A stretch of 32,726 nt of DNA from Dysgonamonadaceae bacterium (GTDB lineage Bacteria > Bacteroidota > Bacteroidia > Bacteroidales > Azobacteroidaceae): assembly GCA_031270075.1 (NCBI GenBank), contig JAISYG010000031.1:1-32726 (forward strand). The letters run 5' to 3'. The notes under the pieces were generated by a model, which did not search any database, had not been told where the DNA came from, and was given only the letters and a program-made list of their open reading frames with translations. A program made the translations under genes and the position numbers. Below, piece by piece: positions 1-8,864 of this stretch (positions are counted from its first letter, which is position 1; each line of letters starts with the position of its first letter).

Positions 1-1922
1 CCGGAGGCCTTAAATACCAATTCTCCGGACTTCGGCAGGTCGCAGGTAGGCTGTTTCGTTTGGGCTGCATTAACTTTAACACCCAGCGGGTCGGCATCTT
101 CTGCACTCAAAGTAACTTCGACTTCGGCGGGAACCAGAGCAGCGCAGTCCAAGTCGATGACTACTACTTTGTAATGCCCTGCCTCCAGTTTCGTGAAAGT
201 ATTGCTGGTCACATTAGTATTACCTAAGATAGAACCGTTTTTCCAAAGAGTGTATCTATATTTGGGGGAATCTGTACCTCCGGTGACCTCAAATACCAGT
301 TTGCCGGAATCCGGCTTGTCGCAGGTAGGCTGTATCGTTTCTAATTCAGTAACGCTAACAACCAGCGGGGAGGCATCGGTTGCACTCAAAGTAACTTCGA
401 CTTCGGCGGGTGCCAGGGCAGCGCAGTTATTGTCGGTTACGACTACTTTGTAATGACCTGCCTCCAGACCCGTGAAAGGAACGCCAATAACAGAACCAGA
501 CGTCTTGGTACCTTTGATAGAACCGTTATTCCAAAGGGTGTATGTATATTGGTGGGGTGTTGTACCTCCGGTGGCAACAAATACCAGTTTGCCAATAGTC
601 GGCTTGTCGCAGGTAGGCGGTATCGTTTGGCCTACATCAACGCTAACACCCAGCGGGATGGCCTCGCCTGCACTCAAAGTAACTTCCACTTCGGCGGGAA
701 CCAGGGCAGCGCAGTCCAAGTCGATTAGGACTACTTTGTAATGCCCTGCATCCAGACCCGTGAAAGTAACGGGATTAGCAGACGTCTTGGTTTGTAAGGA
801 AAAACCGTTTTTCCAAAGGGTGTATTCGTATCTGGGAGTTGCTGTACCTCCGGTGGCAGCAACTTCCAGTCTGCCGATAGTCGGCTTGTCGCAGGTAGGC
901 ATTATCGTGTCGGTAACGCTAACACCCAGCGGGGTGGCATCGGTTGCACTCAAAGTAACTTCGACTTCGGCGGGGATCAGGGCTTCGCAGTCCCTGTCGA
1001 TTACGACTACTGTGTAATGACCTGCATACAGACCCGTGAAAGTAACGGGAGTAGTAGCCTGCGCAGCAGAAGGATTCTTGGTATCTTTGATAGAACCGTT
1101 TTCCCAAAGGGTGTAGCTATATCTGGGGGTTGCCGTACCTCCGGTGGCCAAAAAGGACAATTCTCCGGAATCCGGATCGTCGCAGGTAGGCTGTTTCGTG
1201 TCGGTAACGCTAACACCCAGGGGGATGGCCTCGCCTGCACTCAAAGTAACTTCGACTTCGGCGGAAACCAGGGCAGCGCAGTCCCTGTCGGTTACGACTA
1301 CTTTGTAAAGACCTGCCTCCAGACCCGTGAAAGTAGCGGTATCAGTAGCATTCGCAGCAGAAAAATTCTTGGTGCCTTTGATAGAACCGTTATTCCAAAG
1401 AGTGTAGCTATATCTGTGGTTTGCTGTACCTCCGGAGGCCAAAAAGGACAATGTTCCGGACTTCGGCAGGTCGCAGGTAGGCTGTGTCGATGCGGTCACT
1501 TTAACACCCAGTGGGGTGGCCTCGGTTGCACTCAAAGTAACTTCGACTTCGGCGGGGACCCGGGTTGCGTCCTTATAGTCGGTTACGACTACTTTATAAT
1601 GACCTGCATCACGGTTTTTGAAAGTATAGGTATCAACACCATTACCAGTCGTCCTGGTATCTATGGTAAAACCGTTTTTCGAAAGAGTGAATGTATATCT
1701 GACGGGTGTCTGACTACTTCCGCTGGCCTTAAAGGTCAATGTGCCGGTATTCGGTTTGTCGCAGGTAGGCATTACCGTGTCGGTAACGCTAACACCCAGC
1801 GGTGTCGTTTGCGCCGCCGCATTCCCGAAGGAACACAGCCAAAGGAGCAGTATTCCCATCAGCGAGGAATACCATCGGAAGTTTCCTCCCGTTTGTTCTT
1901 TTCTTCTTGCTTTTCTTTTCAT
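1..1922 (-). CDS. Large secreted SprB-like repeat protein, 5' part only (runs off left edge)
   Basis: On the minus strand one reading frame is open from the ATG at 1920-1922 to position 1, giving about 640 codons without a stop, so the C-terminus lies outside the window. This explains why the ORF track does not list it. The N-terminus is a basic stretch (MKRKARRKEQ) followed by a hydrophobic core (MGILLLWLCSFG) and a likely cleavage site after NAAAQ, a signal peptide. The mature protein consists of tandem domains of 93-97 residues. Each has a PTCD start, an ATGGT-x-YxYTLW segment, GL-x-AGHYKVVV-x-D-x-C, and PAEVEVTLSA; six are complete and a seventh is cut by the edge. This pattern resembles the SprB repeat of Bacteroidetes surface adhesins, which are normally exported by T9SS (known for the family). 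Adhesion is inferred. Any T9SS sorting domain would be at the missing C-terminus. Confidence 0.85.
   Translation of the reverse strand, partial: MKRKARRKEQTGGNFRWYSSLMGILLLWLCSFGNAAAQTTPLGVSVTDTVMPTCDKPNTGTLTFKASGSSQTPVRYTFTLSKNGFTIDTRTTGNGVDTYTFKNRDAGHYKVVVTDYKDATRVPAEVEVTLSATEATPLGVKVTASTQPTCDLPKSGTLSFLASGGTANHRYSYTLWNNGSIKGTKNFSAANATDTATFTGLEAGLYKVVVTDRDCAALVSAEVEVTLSAGEAIPLGVSVTDTKQPTCDDPDSGELSFLATGGTATPRYSYTLWENGSIKDTKNPSAAQATTPVTFTGLYAGHYTVVVIDRDCEALIPAEVEVTLSATDATPLGVSVTDTIMPTCDKPTIGRLEVAATGGTATPRYEYTLWKNGFSLQTKTSANPVTFTGLDAGHYKVVLIDLDCAALVPAEVEVTLSAGEAIPLGVSVDVGQTIPPTCDKPTIGKLVFVATGGTTPHQYTYTLWNNGSIKGTKTSGSVIGVPFTGLEAGHYKVVVTDNNCAALAPAEVEVTLSATDASPLVVSVTELETIQPTCDKPDSGKLVFEVTGGTDSPKYRYTLWKNGSILGNTNVTSNTFTKLEAGHYKVVVIDLDCAALVPAEVEVTLSAEDADPLGVKVNAAQTKQPTCDLPKSGELVFKAS
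39..1769 (-). repeat. In-frame tandem repeats encoding SprB-like domains
   Basis: The anchor gtcgcaggtagg (encoding PTCD on the minus strand) recurs at about 39, 318, 606, 888, 1179, 1470 and 1758. The spacings are 279, 288, 282, 291, 291 and 288 bp, all multiples of three. Long stretches between copies are nearly identical, for example the segment encoding PAEVEVTLSA. This suggests recent duplication or gene conversion between units. Confidence 0.85.
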
Positions 1923-2001
1923 TGGATAAAAAATTAATGAAACTATTTATAATTATGTTACTATTTTATTTATTTCAGTGTATTTTATATCTATTAGCTT
2001 G

Positions 2002-2009
2002 CAAATATA
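2002..2009 (-). promoter_or_regulatory. Candidate -7 element for the SprB-like gene
   Basis: Minus-strand TATATTTG matches the Bacteroidetes -7 consensus TAnnTTTG and lies about 80 nt upstream of the ATG at 1922. No TTTG sits at the standard 19-21 bp upstream distance, so the call is tentative. The rest of the 400-nt gap to susR is very AT-rich on the left (1923-2090). Apart from the susR promoter I see nothing else in it. Confidence 0.35.
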
Positions 2010-2267
2010 TAAAATAAATTAAAACAAATGTATCTATTTTTCACAAAATTTTATATTTATAAGTATAATATTTTAAATAATGTATTTTAAGTAGTGTAGC
2101 CCTTGTCGGAAAACAGCATCTAACAGGCAAACTAATAGATACTTCCCCAACTTCTCTCTCGCTTGGTTCCCCGGTAAAGGCGTTGATGCTTTTTTCCTGA
2201 AATTCCGGCTATTAGGCCCGGTTTCCCCCGGATTTCCCGGCGGAATGCGAATCGGCTGTTGCATGCG

Positions 2268-2299
2268 TTTGGAAATCATCAGATTTTCATTTAATTTTG
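2268..2299 (+). promoter_or_regulatory. Bacteroides-type promoter of the susR-like gene
   Basis: TTTG at 2268-2271, a 20-bp spacer and TAATTTTG at 2292-2299 match the Bacteroides sigma factor consensus (TTTG, 19-21 bp, TAnnTTTG). Transcription would start near 2305, giving a leader of about 17 nt before the ATG at 2322. Confidence 0.7.
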
Positions 2300-2321
2300 T
2301 GGTATCATTGTTTCTTTTAGA

Positions 2322-3986
2322 ATGAAAAAACTTGTTACATTGTTTTTGCTGGCCTTATTCGCTACCCATCAGGCAAATGCCCGGTCTGAAAACGATTCCG
2401 TTCTCCAGGTTTTGGAATACGAATTGAACCGAAAAGAAATTTATACGCAGGAAAAAGAAAAAACAATCCGGGAAATCAAGCAAATGTTGAACATTCCGGG
2501 ATTGATGCCGCATCAGCGTTATGCCATCAACCGGCAGATTTATACGCAATACAAAGCCTACCAGACGGATTCGGCGCTCCGTTATTTGCAAAACAATGTA
2601 GCGATTGCCCGGCGCTTGCAGCATGAAACCTATATCTACGAAACCCAGTTGGATATATCGTATTTGTATTGGCAATCCGGTAAATTTTTCGAATCGATTC
2701 AGAATTTGGAAAGCCTCGACCGGAGTCGGTTCCGGGATCTGCCGGTGGCCTTGTTGCAGAGCTATTATGAAGCCTACAAACAGGTGTACCGCTATTATGC
2801 CAATTCGCAGGCAGACAAGCAAAATACCTACTATTCCCTGAGCAATCTGTACCGCGATTCGTTGTTGCAGATTGTCCCCCGGGATTCCAAATCGCATCAA
2901 GTATTGACGGCCGAGAAATTAACGGATGCAAACCGGACGCAGGAAGCCGCGGCCCTCTTGCTCGACCTGTTGGCTCAATCGACAAAGGAAGACCATGAAC
3001 GGGCGATTTTTGCCAATATTCTCGCTAATATCTATCAAAAAGAGGGTCGGTTGGAAATGCAGAAAAAATATTATACCCTTTCGGCTATCTGCGATATTAA
3101 AAATGCCGTCAAGGAAAATACGTCCATGCACGCACTGGCTTTGATTTTGTATCAGGAGGGGAATATCGACCGGGCCTACCGGTATATTCAATCGTCGATC
3201 GACGATGCGGTCTTTTGCAACGCCCGTTTCCGGAGTTATGAAATCACCAAAATTTTCCCGATTATCGACAGCGCCTATCAGGAGAAAGCCCTGAAACAGA
3301 AAAAGGAATTGAAACGCTACCTCTTGTGGGTCAGCGTTTTGTTGTTGTTTTTGATTGTAGCGGTCATTTATGTCTACCGGCAAATGCGCCGGATTGCCAA
3401 AATACGAAAAGAATTGTACCATGCCAATCTGAAATTGCAAAAGCTGAATACGGATTTGCAAAATTCCAATAGCCAATTGCATGATTTGAACAACGAATTG
3501 ATGCATGTGAACCGGAAATTGTCGGAAACCAATCTGGTAAAAGAAACGTATTTGGGTAAATTTATCGACCTTTGTTCCAATTATATTGAGAAATTGGACA
3601 ATTACCGCCGCAATCTCAACCGGATTGCCGGGGCCGGCAAGGTGCAGGAACTGTATGCCGCCCTGAAATCGACCCAATACATCGACACGGAATTAAGCGG
3701 GTTTTATGCCAATTTCGATGAAACTTTTCTCCGGCTCTATCCGACGTTTATCGAAAATTTCAATGCTTTGTTTCCGGAAGAAGAAAAACAATATGTCAAA
3801 TCGGGCGAGTTGCTGAATACGGAACTGCGGATTTATGCCCTTATCCGGTTGGGCATTCATGATAATACCCAAATTGCCCTGTTTTTACGTTGTTCGATCA
3901 CGACCATTTATACTTACCGATCGAGAATCCGGCATAAATCGCTTTTCAAAGATTCGCTGGACGAGCAAATCCTGAAAATCGGATGA
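2322..3986 (+). CDS. susR: SusR-like membrane-spanning transcriptional regulator
   Basis: 554 aa, close to the length I recall for SusR of Bacteroides thetaiotaomicron (about 550). The order is: signal peptide (about 1-20, ending HQANA), a helical TPR-like periplasmic region (about 25-325, tyrosine-rich helices such as YLYWQSGKFFESI), one transmembrane helix (about 332-352, LLWVSVLLLFLIVAVIY), a coiled coil rich in Leu/Asn (about 360-400), and a C-terminal domain. That last domain ends in a helix-turn-helix-like segment (about 500-545, ELRIYALIRLGIHDNTQIA then TTIYTYRSRIRHK). SusR-type regulators sense maltose/maltooligosaccharides in the periplasm and activate sus genes (known). The gene lies directly upstream of, and is co-oriented with, susC, with its own promoter, which supports a local activator role. 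I believe the C-terminal part is the family NCBI calls DUF6377, but that is from memory. Confidence 0.8.
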   Translation: MKKLVTLFLLALFATHQANARSENDSVLQVLEYELNRKEIYTQEKEKTIREIKQMLNIPGLMPHQRYAINRQIYTQYKAYQTDSALRYLQNNVAIARRLQHETYIYETQLDISYLYWQSGKFFESIQNLESLDRSRFRDLPVALLQSYYEAYKQVYRYYANSQADKQNTYYSLSNLYRDSLLQIVPRDSKSHQVLTAEKLTDANRTQEAAALLLDLLAQSTKEDHERAIFANILANIYQKEGRLEMQKKYYTLSAICDIKNAVKENTSMHALALILYQEGNIDRAYRYIQSSIDDAVFCNARFRSYEITKIFPIIDSAYQEKALKQKKELKRYLLWVSVLLLFLIVAVIYVYRQMRRIAKIRKELYHANLKLQKLNTDLQNSNSQLHDLNNELMHVNRKLSETNLVKETYLGKFIDLCSNYIEKLDNYRRNLNRIAGAGKVQELYAALKSTQYIDTELSGFYANFDETFLRLYPTFIENFNALFPEEEKQYVKSGELLNTELRIYALIRLGIHDNTQIALFLRCSITTIYTYRSRIRHKSLFKDSLDEQILKIG

Positions 3987-4058
3987 CCGATAGAAGCGCG
4001 TCGCGCCGCGTTGCTGCTGAGATGGCGCTTTGATTTTTCGTTGTATCGGATAGCCTTA

Positions 4059-4090
4059 GTTTATTTACAATAAACACATTAACCGTTTAT
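4059..4090 (+). promoter_or_regulatory. Candidate SusR operator: inverted repeat plus third half-site
   Basis: GTTTATT (4059-4065), TAC, AATAAAC (4069-4075) form a perfect 7-bp inverted repeat. A third half-site GTTTAT follows at 4085-4090. The cluster lies about 50-80 bp upstream of the -7 element of susC, a usual place for an activator site. Assignment to SusR is inference from position. Confidence 0.4.
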
Positions 4091-4116
4091 CCCGTTTTGA
4101 TTTTTCTTTGATTGTT

Positions 4117-4147
4117 TTTTTCATTAACGTTTTGATATATACTTTTG
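4117..4147 (+). promoter_or_regulatory. susC promoter with weak -33 element
   Basis: TACTTTTG at 4140-4147 is a full match to TAnnTTTG. At the right spacing upstream there is only TTTT (4117-4120) instead of TTTG. A strong -7 with a poor -33 fits an activator-dependent promoter. The predicted start is near 4154. Confidence 0.55.
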
Positions 4148-4188
4148 CGTAAGTTAATATAATTTATTTACTTTAAATGATTTGTATC

Positions 4189-7164
4189 ATGAGAAAGAAG
4201 AAAAAACTATTTGTGTGGGGATTTCAACGGGCTTGTATATTCTTTACAGGTGTATTGATTTCCTTGAATGTATGTGCGCAGAATGCATACCGGGTTTCCG
4301 GTACGGTAAAGGATGCTGCCGGTGAACCGGCCATCGGGGCTACGGTGGCTGTGAAAGGCGCTGCAACCGGTACGGTTACGGATATCGAAGGACATTTTCA
4401 ATTACAGGTGACGGACAACGCGGTATTGGTCGTTTCGTATATCGGATATGCGACCCAGGAAATACCGGTAGCCGGGAAGTCGGTGATTGATGTGGTGATG
4501 AAGGAAGACAATCAACTGCTGGATGAATTGGTGGTGATTGGGTATGGAACGATGAAAAAAGGCGATTTGACCGGTTCGATTACGGCTATCGGGGAAAAAG
4601 ATTTTCAGAAAGGATTGATTACCAATTCCAGTTCGTTGATTACGGGGAAGGTGGCCGGTGTGCAAATTACCTCCAACAGCGGTCGCGCCGGCGACGGGAA
4701 CCGCATCCGTATTCGCGGCGGGGCTTCACTGAATGCCAGCAACGATCCGTTGATTGTAGTGGACGGCGTGCCTTTGGATAATGCAGGGATTAGCGGACAA
4801 ACCAATCCCTTGGCCAGCATCAATCCGAACGATATCGAATCGATGAACATTTTGAAAGATGCTTCGGCTACCGCTATTTATGGTTCTCGCGCCTCGAATG
4901 GGGTGATTATTATTACGACCAAAAAAGGCGCTGCAGGACAAGCCTTGCAGGTGAACCTGTCTTCTCAACATTCGATTGCTACTATTGCTAAACGGGTGGA
5001 TGTTTTGTCGGCAGATGAATTTCGGGAGGTGGTTCAAAATAATCCTTATACTTCTCCAAAGTATATTGGTTATTTGGGGAATGCGAATACCGATTGGCAA
5101 GATGAAATTTTCCGTAACGCTTTCACAACGGATAATAACTTGAGCGTAAGCGGTAGTGTCAACGATTTTCTCCCTTATCGTGTTTCGGTGGGATTTATCA
5201 GTCAAGACGGTATTCTGGATACGGATAATATGAAACGTACCACAGCTAATATTAGTTTCAATCCGTCGTTATTTGATAAGCATTTAAACATCAATGTGAA
5301 TTTAAAAGGAACTTACACGCATTCGCGTTTTGGCAATGGTGATGCTATCAGCGCTGCTATTCGTATGGATCCCACTCAACCGGTTTATGGGGAAGGCGCT
5401 GCGTATGAAAAGTTCAATGGTTATTGGAATTGGTTGAGTTCGGATGGTACGTTTAATTCAATGGCTACTAAAAATCCGATGGTATTGTTGTACAGCAAAG
5501 ACGATCAGGCCCATGTTTATCGCAGTATCGGTAATGTTCAATTGGATTATCAATTGCATTTCCTGCCCGATATGCGGGCGAATGTGAATATGGGTTATGA
5601 TGTTTCGCAAGGGAAAGGGGAAGTGTATTATCAAAAATGGTCGTTGGAAAGGTTGGGAACCGGATCTTTTTCACAGTATGATCAGAAAAAGCAGAATGTG
5701 TTGTTTGAATCTTATTTGAATTACAGCAAACAACTGAATCCGGCGAATCGGTTGGAAGTGATGGGGGGTTATACCTATCAGGATTTCAAGATAACCGATA
5801 AGACTTTTCCTTTGATGGATCTGGACAAGCAAAACGAGCTTTCTCCGGCAGGCATACCCAGCGCTCCCCGTAATACCTTGATCTCTTTTTACGGTCGCTT
5901 GAATTACAATTTGTCGGAAAAGTATTTGCTTACTACTACTGTTCGTCGGGACGGTTCTTCCCGTTTCAGCACAGAAAATCGTTGGGGTACTTTCCCTTCG
6001 GTTGCACTTGCCTGGCGTGTGAGTGAAGAAGATTTTCTGAAGAATATAGAAGCGCTTTCCAATTTGAAACTTCGTTTGGGCTGGGGTATCACCGGCCAAC
6101 AGGAAGGGATCGGCGACTTTGAACACATTGCCCGTTATGCTTTAAGCGAGGAAACCGCTCAAGTGCAATGGGGCGATCAGTTTTATTCTGCCTGGCGTCC
6201 GGCCGGTTATGACCCTGCCCGTAAATGGGAACAGACCACCACGAGTAATATCGGGCTGGATTGGGGATTTTATAACAATCGGCTGTACGGTTCGATCGAC
6301 TTGTTCAAAAAAGACACCAAAGACTTGCTTGCGGAAATTGATATCCCTATGGGAAGCAATTTTATCAATCGGATAATCAAAAACATTGGAACGATGAATG
6401 CCCAAGGCGTGGAATTTTCCATGAATGCCATTCCGGTTGATACCAAAGATTTGCGTTGGGAATTGGGAATCAATGCGACCACTACCCAAACCGAAATTAC
6501 CAACCTTGCTTTGCCCGGAGGGAATCCGACGACACTGGTGGGCGATATTTCGGGAGGTACAGGCGCAAAAATACAGGCGCATACCGTCGGTTATGCACCG
6601 TCGTCGTTCTTTGTTTACGAACAGGTTTACGACGCAGCAGGCAAGCCGATAGAAGGTTTGTTCGTGGATAGAAACCAGGATGGCCAACTGGATGCCAAGG
6701 ATAAATATCATTATAAAACCCCGGATCCATTGGTTTTTATCGGATTCAATACTTCCCTGAATTATAGACAATGGACATTGGCAACCGCTTTGCGTTCCAA
6801 TATCGGTCATTATGTCTATAATAACGCCTATTCCGATAACGGGAATTATGCGTTGGTGTTGAACACCAATAATTACTTGCAAAATTCCGTGCGGGATATT
6901 CAAAACACGGGCTTTTTTACGCAGCAATTGATGTCGGATTATTACGTACAAAATGCTTCTTTCCTGAAAATGGATTATATGCAATTGATGTACGATTTCG
7001 GAAAAATAGCTAAACAGCTGGAACTAAGAGTCAATGCGACGGTTCAAAATGTATTTACGCTAACGAAATACCAGGGGATTGATCCTGAAATTGCGGGAGG
7101 GATTGATCGGAATTTTTATCCGAATCCAAGAACTTTCAGTGTGGGTTTCAATCTGAATTTCTAA
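4189..7164 (+). CDS. susC: SusC-like TonB-dependent outer membrane maltooligosaccharide importer
   Basis: The ORF opens at 4177 (995 aa), but the in-frame ATG at 4189 (MRKKKKLF) is the more typical start. The order is: signal peptide ending in CAQ, a carboxypeptidase-regulatory-like domain (about 38-105; VSGTVKDAAGEPAIGATV), a TonB-box/plug junction (DELVVIGYGTMKKGDLTGSI, about 115-135), the plug (SINPNDIESMNILKDASATAIYGSRASNGVIII), and a 22-strand-type barrel ending in NPRTFSVGFNLNF with terminal Phe. These are hallmarks of the SusC/RagA family, which imports oligosaccharides with SusD as a lid. It is the first gene of the structural operon, 22 nt before susD. Its length matches B. thetaiotaomicron SusC (about 1000 aa). 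The starch assignment rests on the amylase, GH97 and SusE neighbours. Confidence 0.92.
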   Translation: MRKKKKLFVWGFQRACIFFTGVLISLNVCAQNAYRVSGTVKDAAGEPAIGATVAVKGAATGTVTDIEGHFQLQVTDNAVLVVSYIGYATQEIPVAGKSVIDVVMKEDNQLLDELVVIGYGTMKKGDLTGSITAIGEKDFQKGLITNSSSLITGKVAGVQITSNSGRAGDGNRIRIRGGASLNASNDPLIVVDGVPLDNAGISGQTNPLASINPNDIESMNILKDASATAIYGSRASNGVIIITTKKGAAGQALQVNLSSQHSIATIAKRVDVLSADEFREVVQNNPYTSPKYIGYLGNANTDWQDEIFRNAFTTDNNLSVSGSVNDFLPYRVSVGFISQDGILDTDNMKRTTANISFNPSLFDKHLNINVNLKGTYTHSRFGNGDAISAAIRMDPTQPVYGEGAAYEKFNGYWNWLSSDGTFNSMATKNPMVLLYSKDDQAHVYRSIGNVQLDYQLHFLPDMRANVNMGYDVSQGKGEVYYQKWSLERLGTGSFSQYDQKKQNVLFESYLNYSKQLNPANRLEVMGGYTYQDFKITDKTFPLMDLDKQNELSPAGIPSAPRNTLISFYGRLNYNLSEKYLLTTTVRRDGSSRFSTENRWGTFPSVALAWRVSEEDFLKNIEALSNLKLRLGWGITGQQEGIGDFEHIARYALSEETAQVQWGDQFYSAWRPAGYDPARKWEQTTTSNIGLDWGFYNNRLYGSIDLFKKDTKDLLAEIDIPMGSNFINRIIKNIGTMNAQGVEFSMNAIPVDTKDLRWELGINATTTQTEITNLALPGGNPTTLVGDISGGTGAKIQAHTVGYAPSSFFVYEQVYDAAGKPIEGLFVDRNQDGQLDAKDKYHYKTPDPLVFIGFNTSLNYRQWTLATALRSNIGHYVYNNAYSDNGNYALVLNTNNYLQNSVRDIQNTGFFTQQLMSDYYVQNASFLKMDYMQLMYDFGKIAKQLELRVNATVQNVFTLTKYQGIDPEIAGGIDRNFYPNPRTFSVGFNLNF

Positions 7165-7186
7165 CTTATTAAATAGAAGATACAAA

Positions 7187-8830
7187 ATGAAAAAATATAG
7201 ATTCATAACAAAAATGATATTCGCAGTGATGTCTGTATGCTTACTGCCATCCTGTGTGAGCGATTTGGATCGCTTTCCGGAAAATGAAACAACTTCCAAA
7301 AATGTATATTCTACTTTTGATGGATACAAAGGCGCTTTAGCCAAAGTGTATGCGGCTTATACGCTGTCGGGCAATCAAGGCCCCGCCGGAAAACCGGATA
7401 TTGTAGGTTTGGACGAAGGTCAAAATGCGGATTTCCTGCGTTGTTGGTTCAATCACCAGGAGATGCCCACCGATGAAGCCCATTGTTTGTGGAACGATCC
7501 GGGTATTCCTCAGTTGAATAATATTAATTTCTCATCGAATCCCAGCAATTCGGGATTCTCCATAGGGCTTTACTCCAAATGCATTATGCAGGTCATGTAT
7601 GCGAATGAATTTTTGCGTAATTCGGCCGATAAGGGTGAAGGCAAAGGGTTTAGCGGTGAGCAGGTAACGGAAATTAACTATTTCCGCGCCGAAGCGCGTT
7701 TTTTGCGTGCATTTGCTTATTGGGTATTGATGGACGTTTTTGGAAATCCCCCTTTTGTAACCGAAAACAGTGTAATGGGCGACTTGCCTCCTCAGATTAA
7801 ACGCGCCGATTTGTTTGCTTATATCGAATCGGAATTGCGTGATTTGACCGACAATCAGTTATTGAAAGCGGCGCGTACCAACGACTACGGAAGAGCGGAT
7901 ATCGCTGCCGGTAATGCTTTGCTGGCTCGCGTCTACTTAAATGCTGAAGTTTATGCAGGCACTCCGCACTGGAATGATGCGCTTACTTACGCTAAAAAAG
8001 TGATTGATGCGGGTTATGGTCTAAAAGATCATTACGAACATTTGTTTCTGGCCGATAATCATCTGAATAACAACGAAGTCATTCTCTCCATCAATTACGA
8101 CGGCAAGTATACGCGACTGTATGGTGGGGTTACTTTTCTGATCAATGCCCCCGGTAATAAGGAATATCAAGTTACATACAAAGAGAAGTTGATACATTGG
8201 GGTATTTGGAACGCCGATCGGTTTGGTTGGTCAGGCTACCGGGTAAGAAAAGAATTTGTCGACAAATTTGAAAGGGAAACCGACAAACGGTTCTTATTTG
8301 TAGGTGAAAAGAACGCCTTGGGAGATGATCCGAATGAGTTTACGAATGGTTTAAGTACGTATAAATACCGTAATATCACGTCGGCGTCAACGGTCGATAA
8401 TCCGATTTTTGGTTCGGATCCGACGGGAGAATATGCGGATACCGATTTTCCTTTGTTCCGTTTGGCTGAAATGTATTTGATTTATGCCGAAGCGGTTACT
8501 CGTGGCGCTACCAACGGTACCACCGGTGAAGCCATACAATATATCAATGCATTGAGAACAAGAGCGTTCGGAAATACCAATCATCAGGTAAGCACTATCA
8601 CCCCGCAGTTTGTTTTGGATGAGCGCGCCCGTGAATTGTACTGGGAATGTTTCCGTCGTACCGATTTGATTCGGTTCGGACAATTTACTACTGCCGATTA
8701 TTTGTGGGAATGGAAGGGGGGAATACAAGCCGGCAAAGCGGTTGATTCTCACTTCAATATTTATCCCATACCCGATTCGGATAAAAATGCGAACGTCAAT
8801 TTGGATCAAAATCCGGATTATGGCAACTAA
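7187..8830 (+). CDS. susD: SusD starch-binding outer membrane lipoprotein
   Basis: 547 aa, near the usual 551 of SusD. The signal peptide has a lipobox (CLLPSC, Cys23). An N-terminal SusD-like region is followed by the TPR-rich RagB/SusD core (FRAEARFLRAFAYWVLMDVFGNPPF, about 165-190) and the C-terminal signature LFRLAEMYLIYAEAVTRG, then ERARELYWECFRRTDLIRFG. Trp102 in the segment LWNDPG lies about where B. thetaiotaomicron SusD has its starch-stacking W98; this correspondence is by position, not alignment. It caps SusC and binds starch helices at the cell surface. It lies between susC (22 nt) and susE (34 nt), so it is co-transcribed. Confidence 0.92.
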   Translation: MKKYRFITKMIFAVMSVCLLPSCVSDLDRFPENETTSKNVYSTFDGYKGALAKVYAAYTLSGNQGPAGKPDIVGLDEGQNADFLRCWFNHQEMPTDEAHCLWNDPGIPQLNNINFSSNPSNSGFSIGLYSKCIMQVMYANEFLRNSADKGEGKGFSGEQVTEINYFRAEARFLRAFAYWVLMDVFGNPPFVTENSVMGDLPPQIKRADLFAYIESELRDLTDNQLLKAARTNDYGRADIAAGNALLARVYLNAEVYAGTPHWNDALTYAKKVIDAGYGLKDHYEHLFLADNHLNNNEVILSINYDGKYTRLYGGVTFLINAPGNKEYQVTYKEKLIHWGIWNADRFGWSGYRVRKEFVDKFERETDKRFLFVGEKNALGDDPNEFTNGLSTYKYRNITSASTVDNPIFGSDPTGEYADTDFPLFRLAEMYLIYAEAVTRGATNGTTGEAIQYINALRTRAFGNTNHQVSTITPQFVLDERARELYWECFRRTDLIRFGQFTTADYLWEWKGGIQAGKAVDSHFNIYPIPDSDKNANVNLDQNPDYGN

Positions 8831-8864
8831 GGTTTATGTAAAATGAATTTCAAAATAAAAAGAT

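Noticed and set aside
193-1937. Plus-strand ORFs of 62-306 aa in the left region
   Set aside because: They are shadows of the minus-strand SprB-like frame: their repeats merely mirror it, and they lack signal peptides and family motifs.
6142-6984. 280-aa minus-strand ORF opposite susC
   Set aside because: Ile/Arg-rich antisense shadow of the barrel coding sequence.
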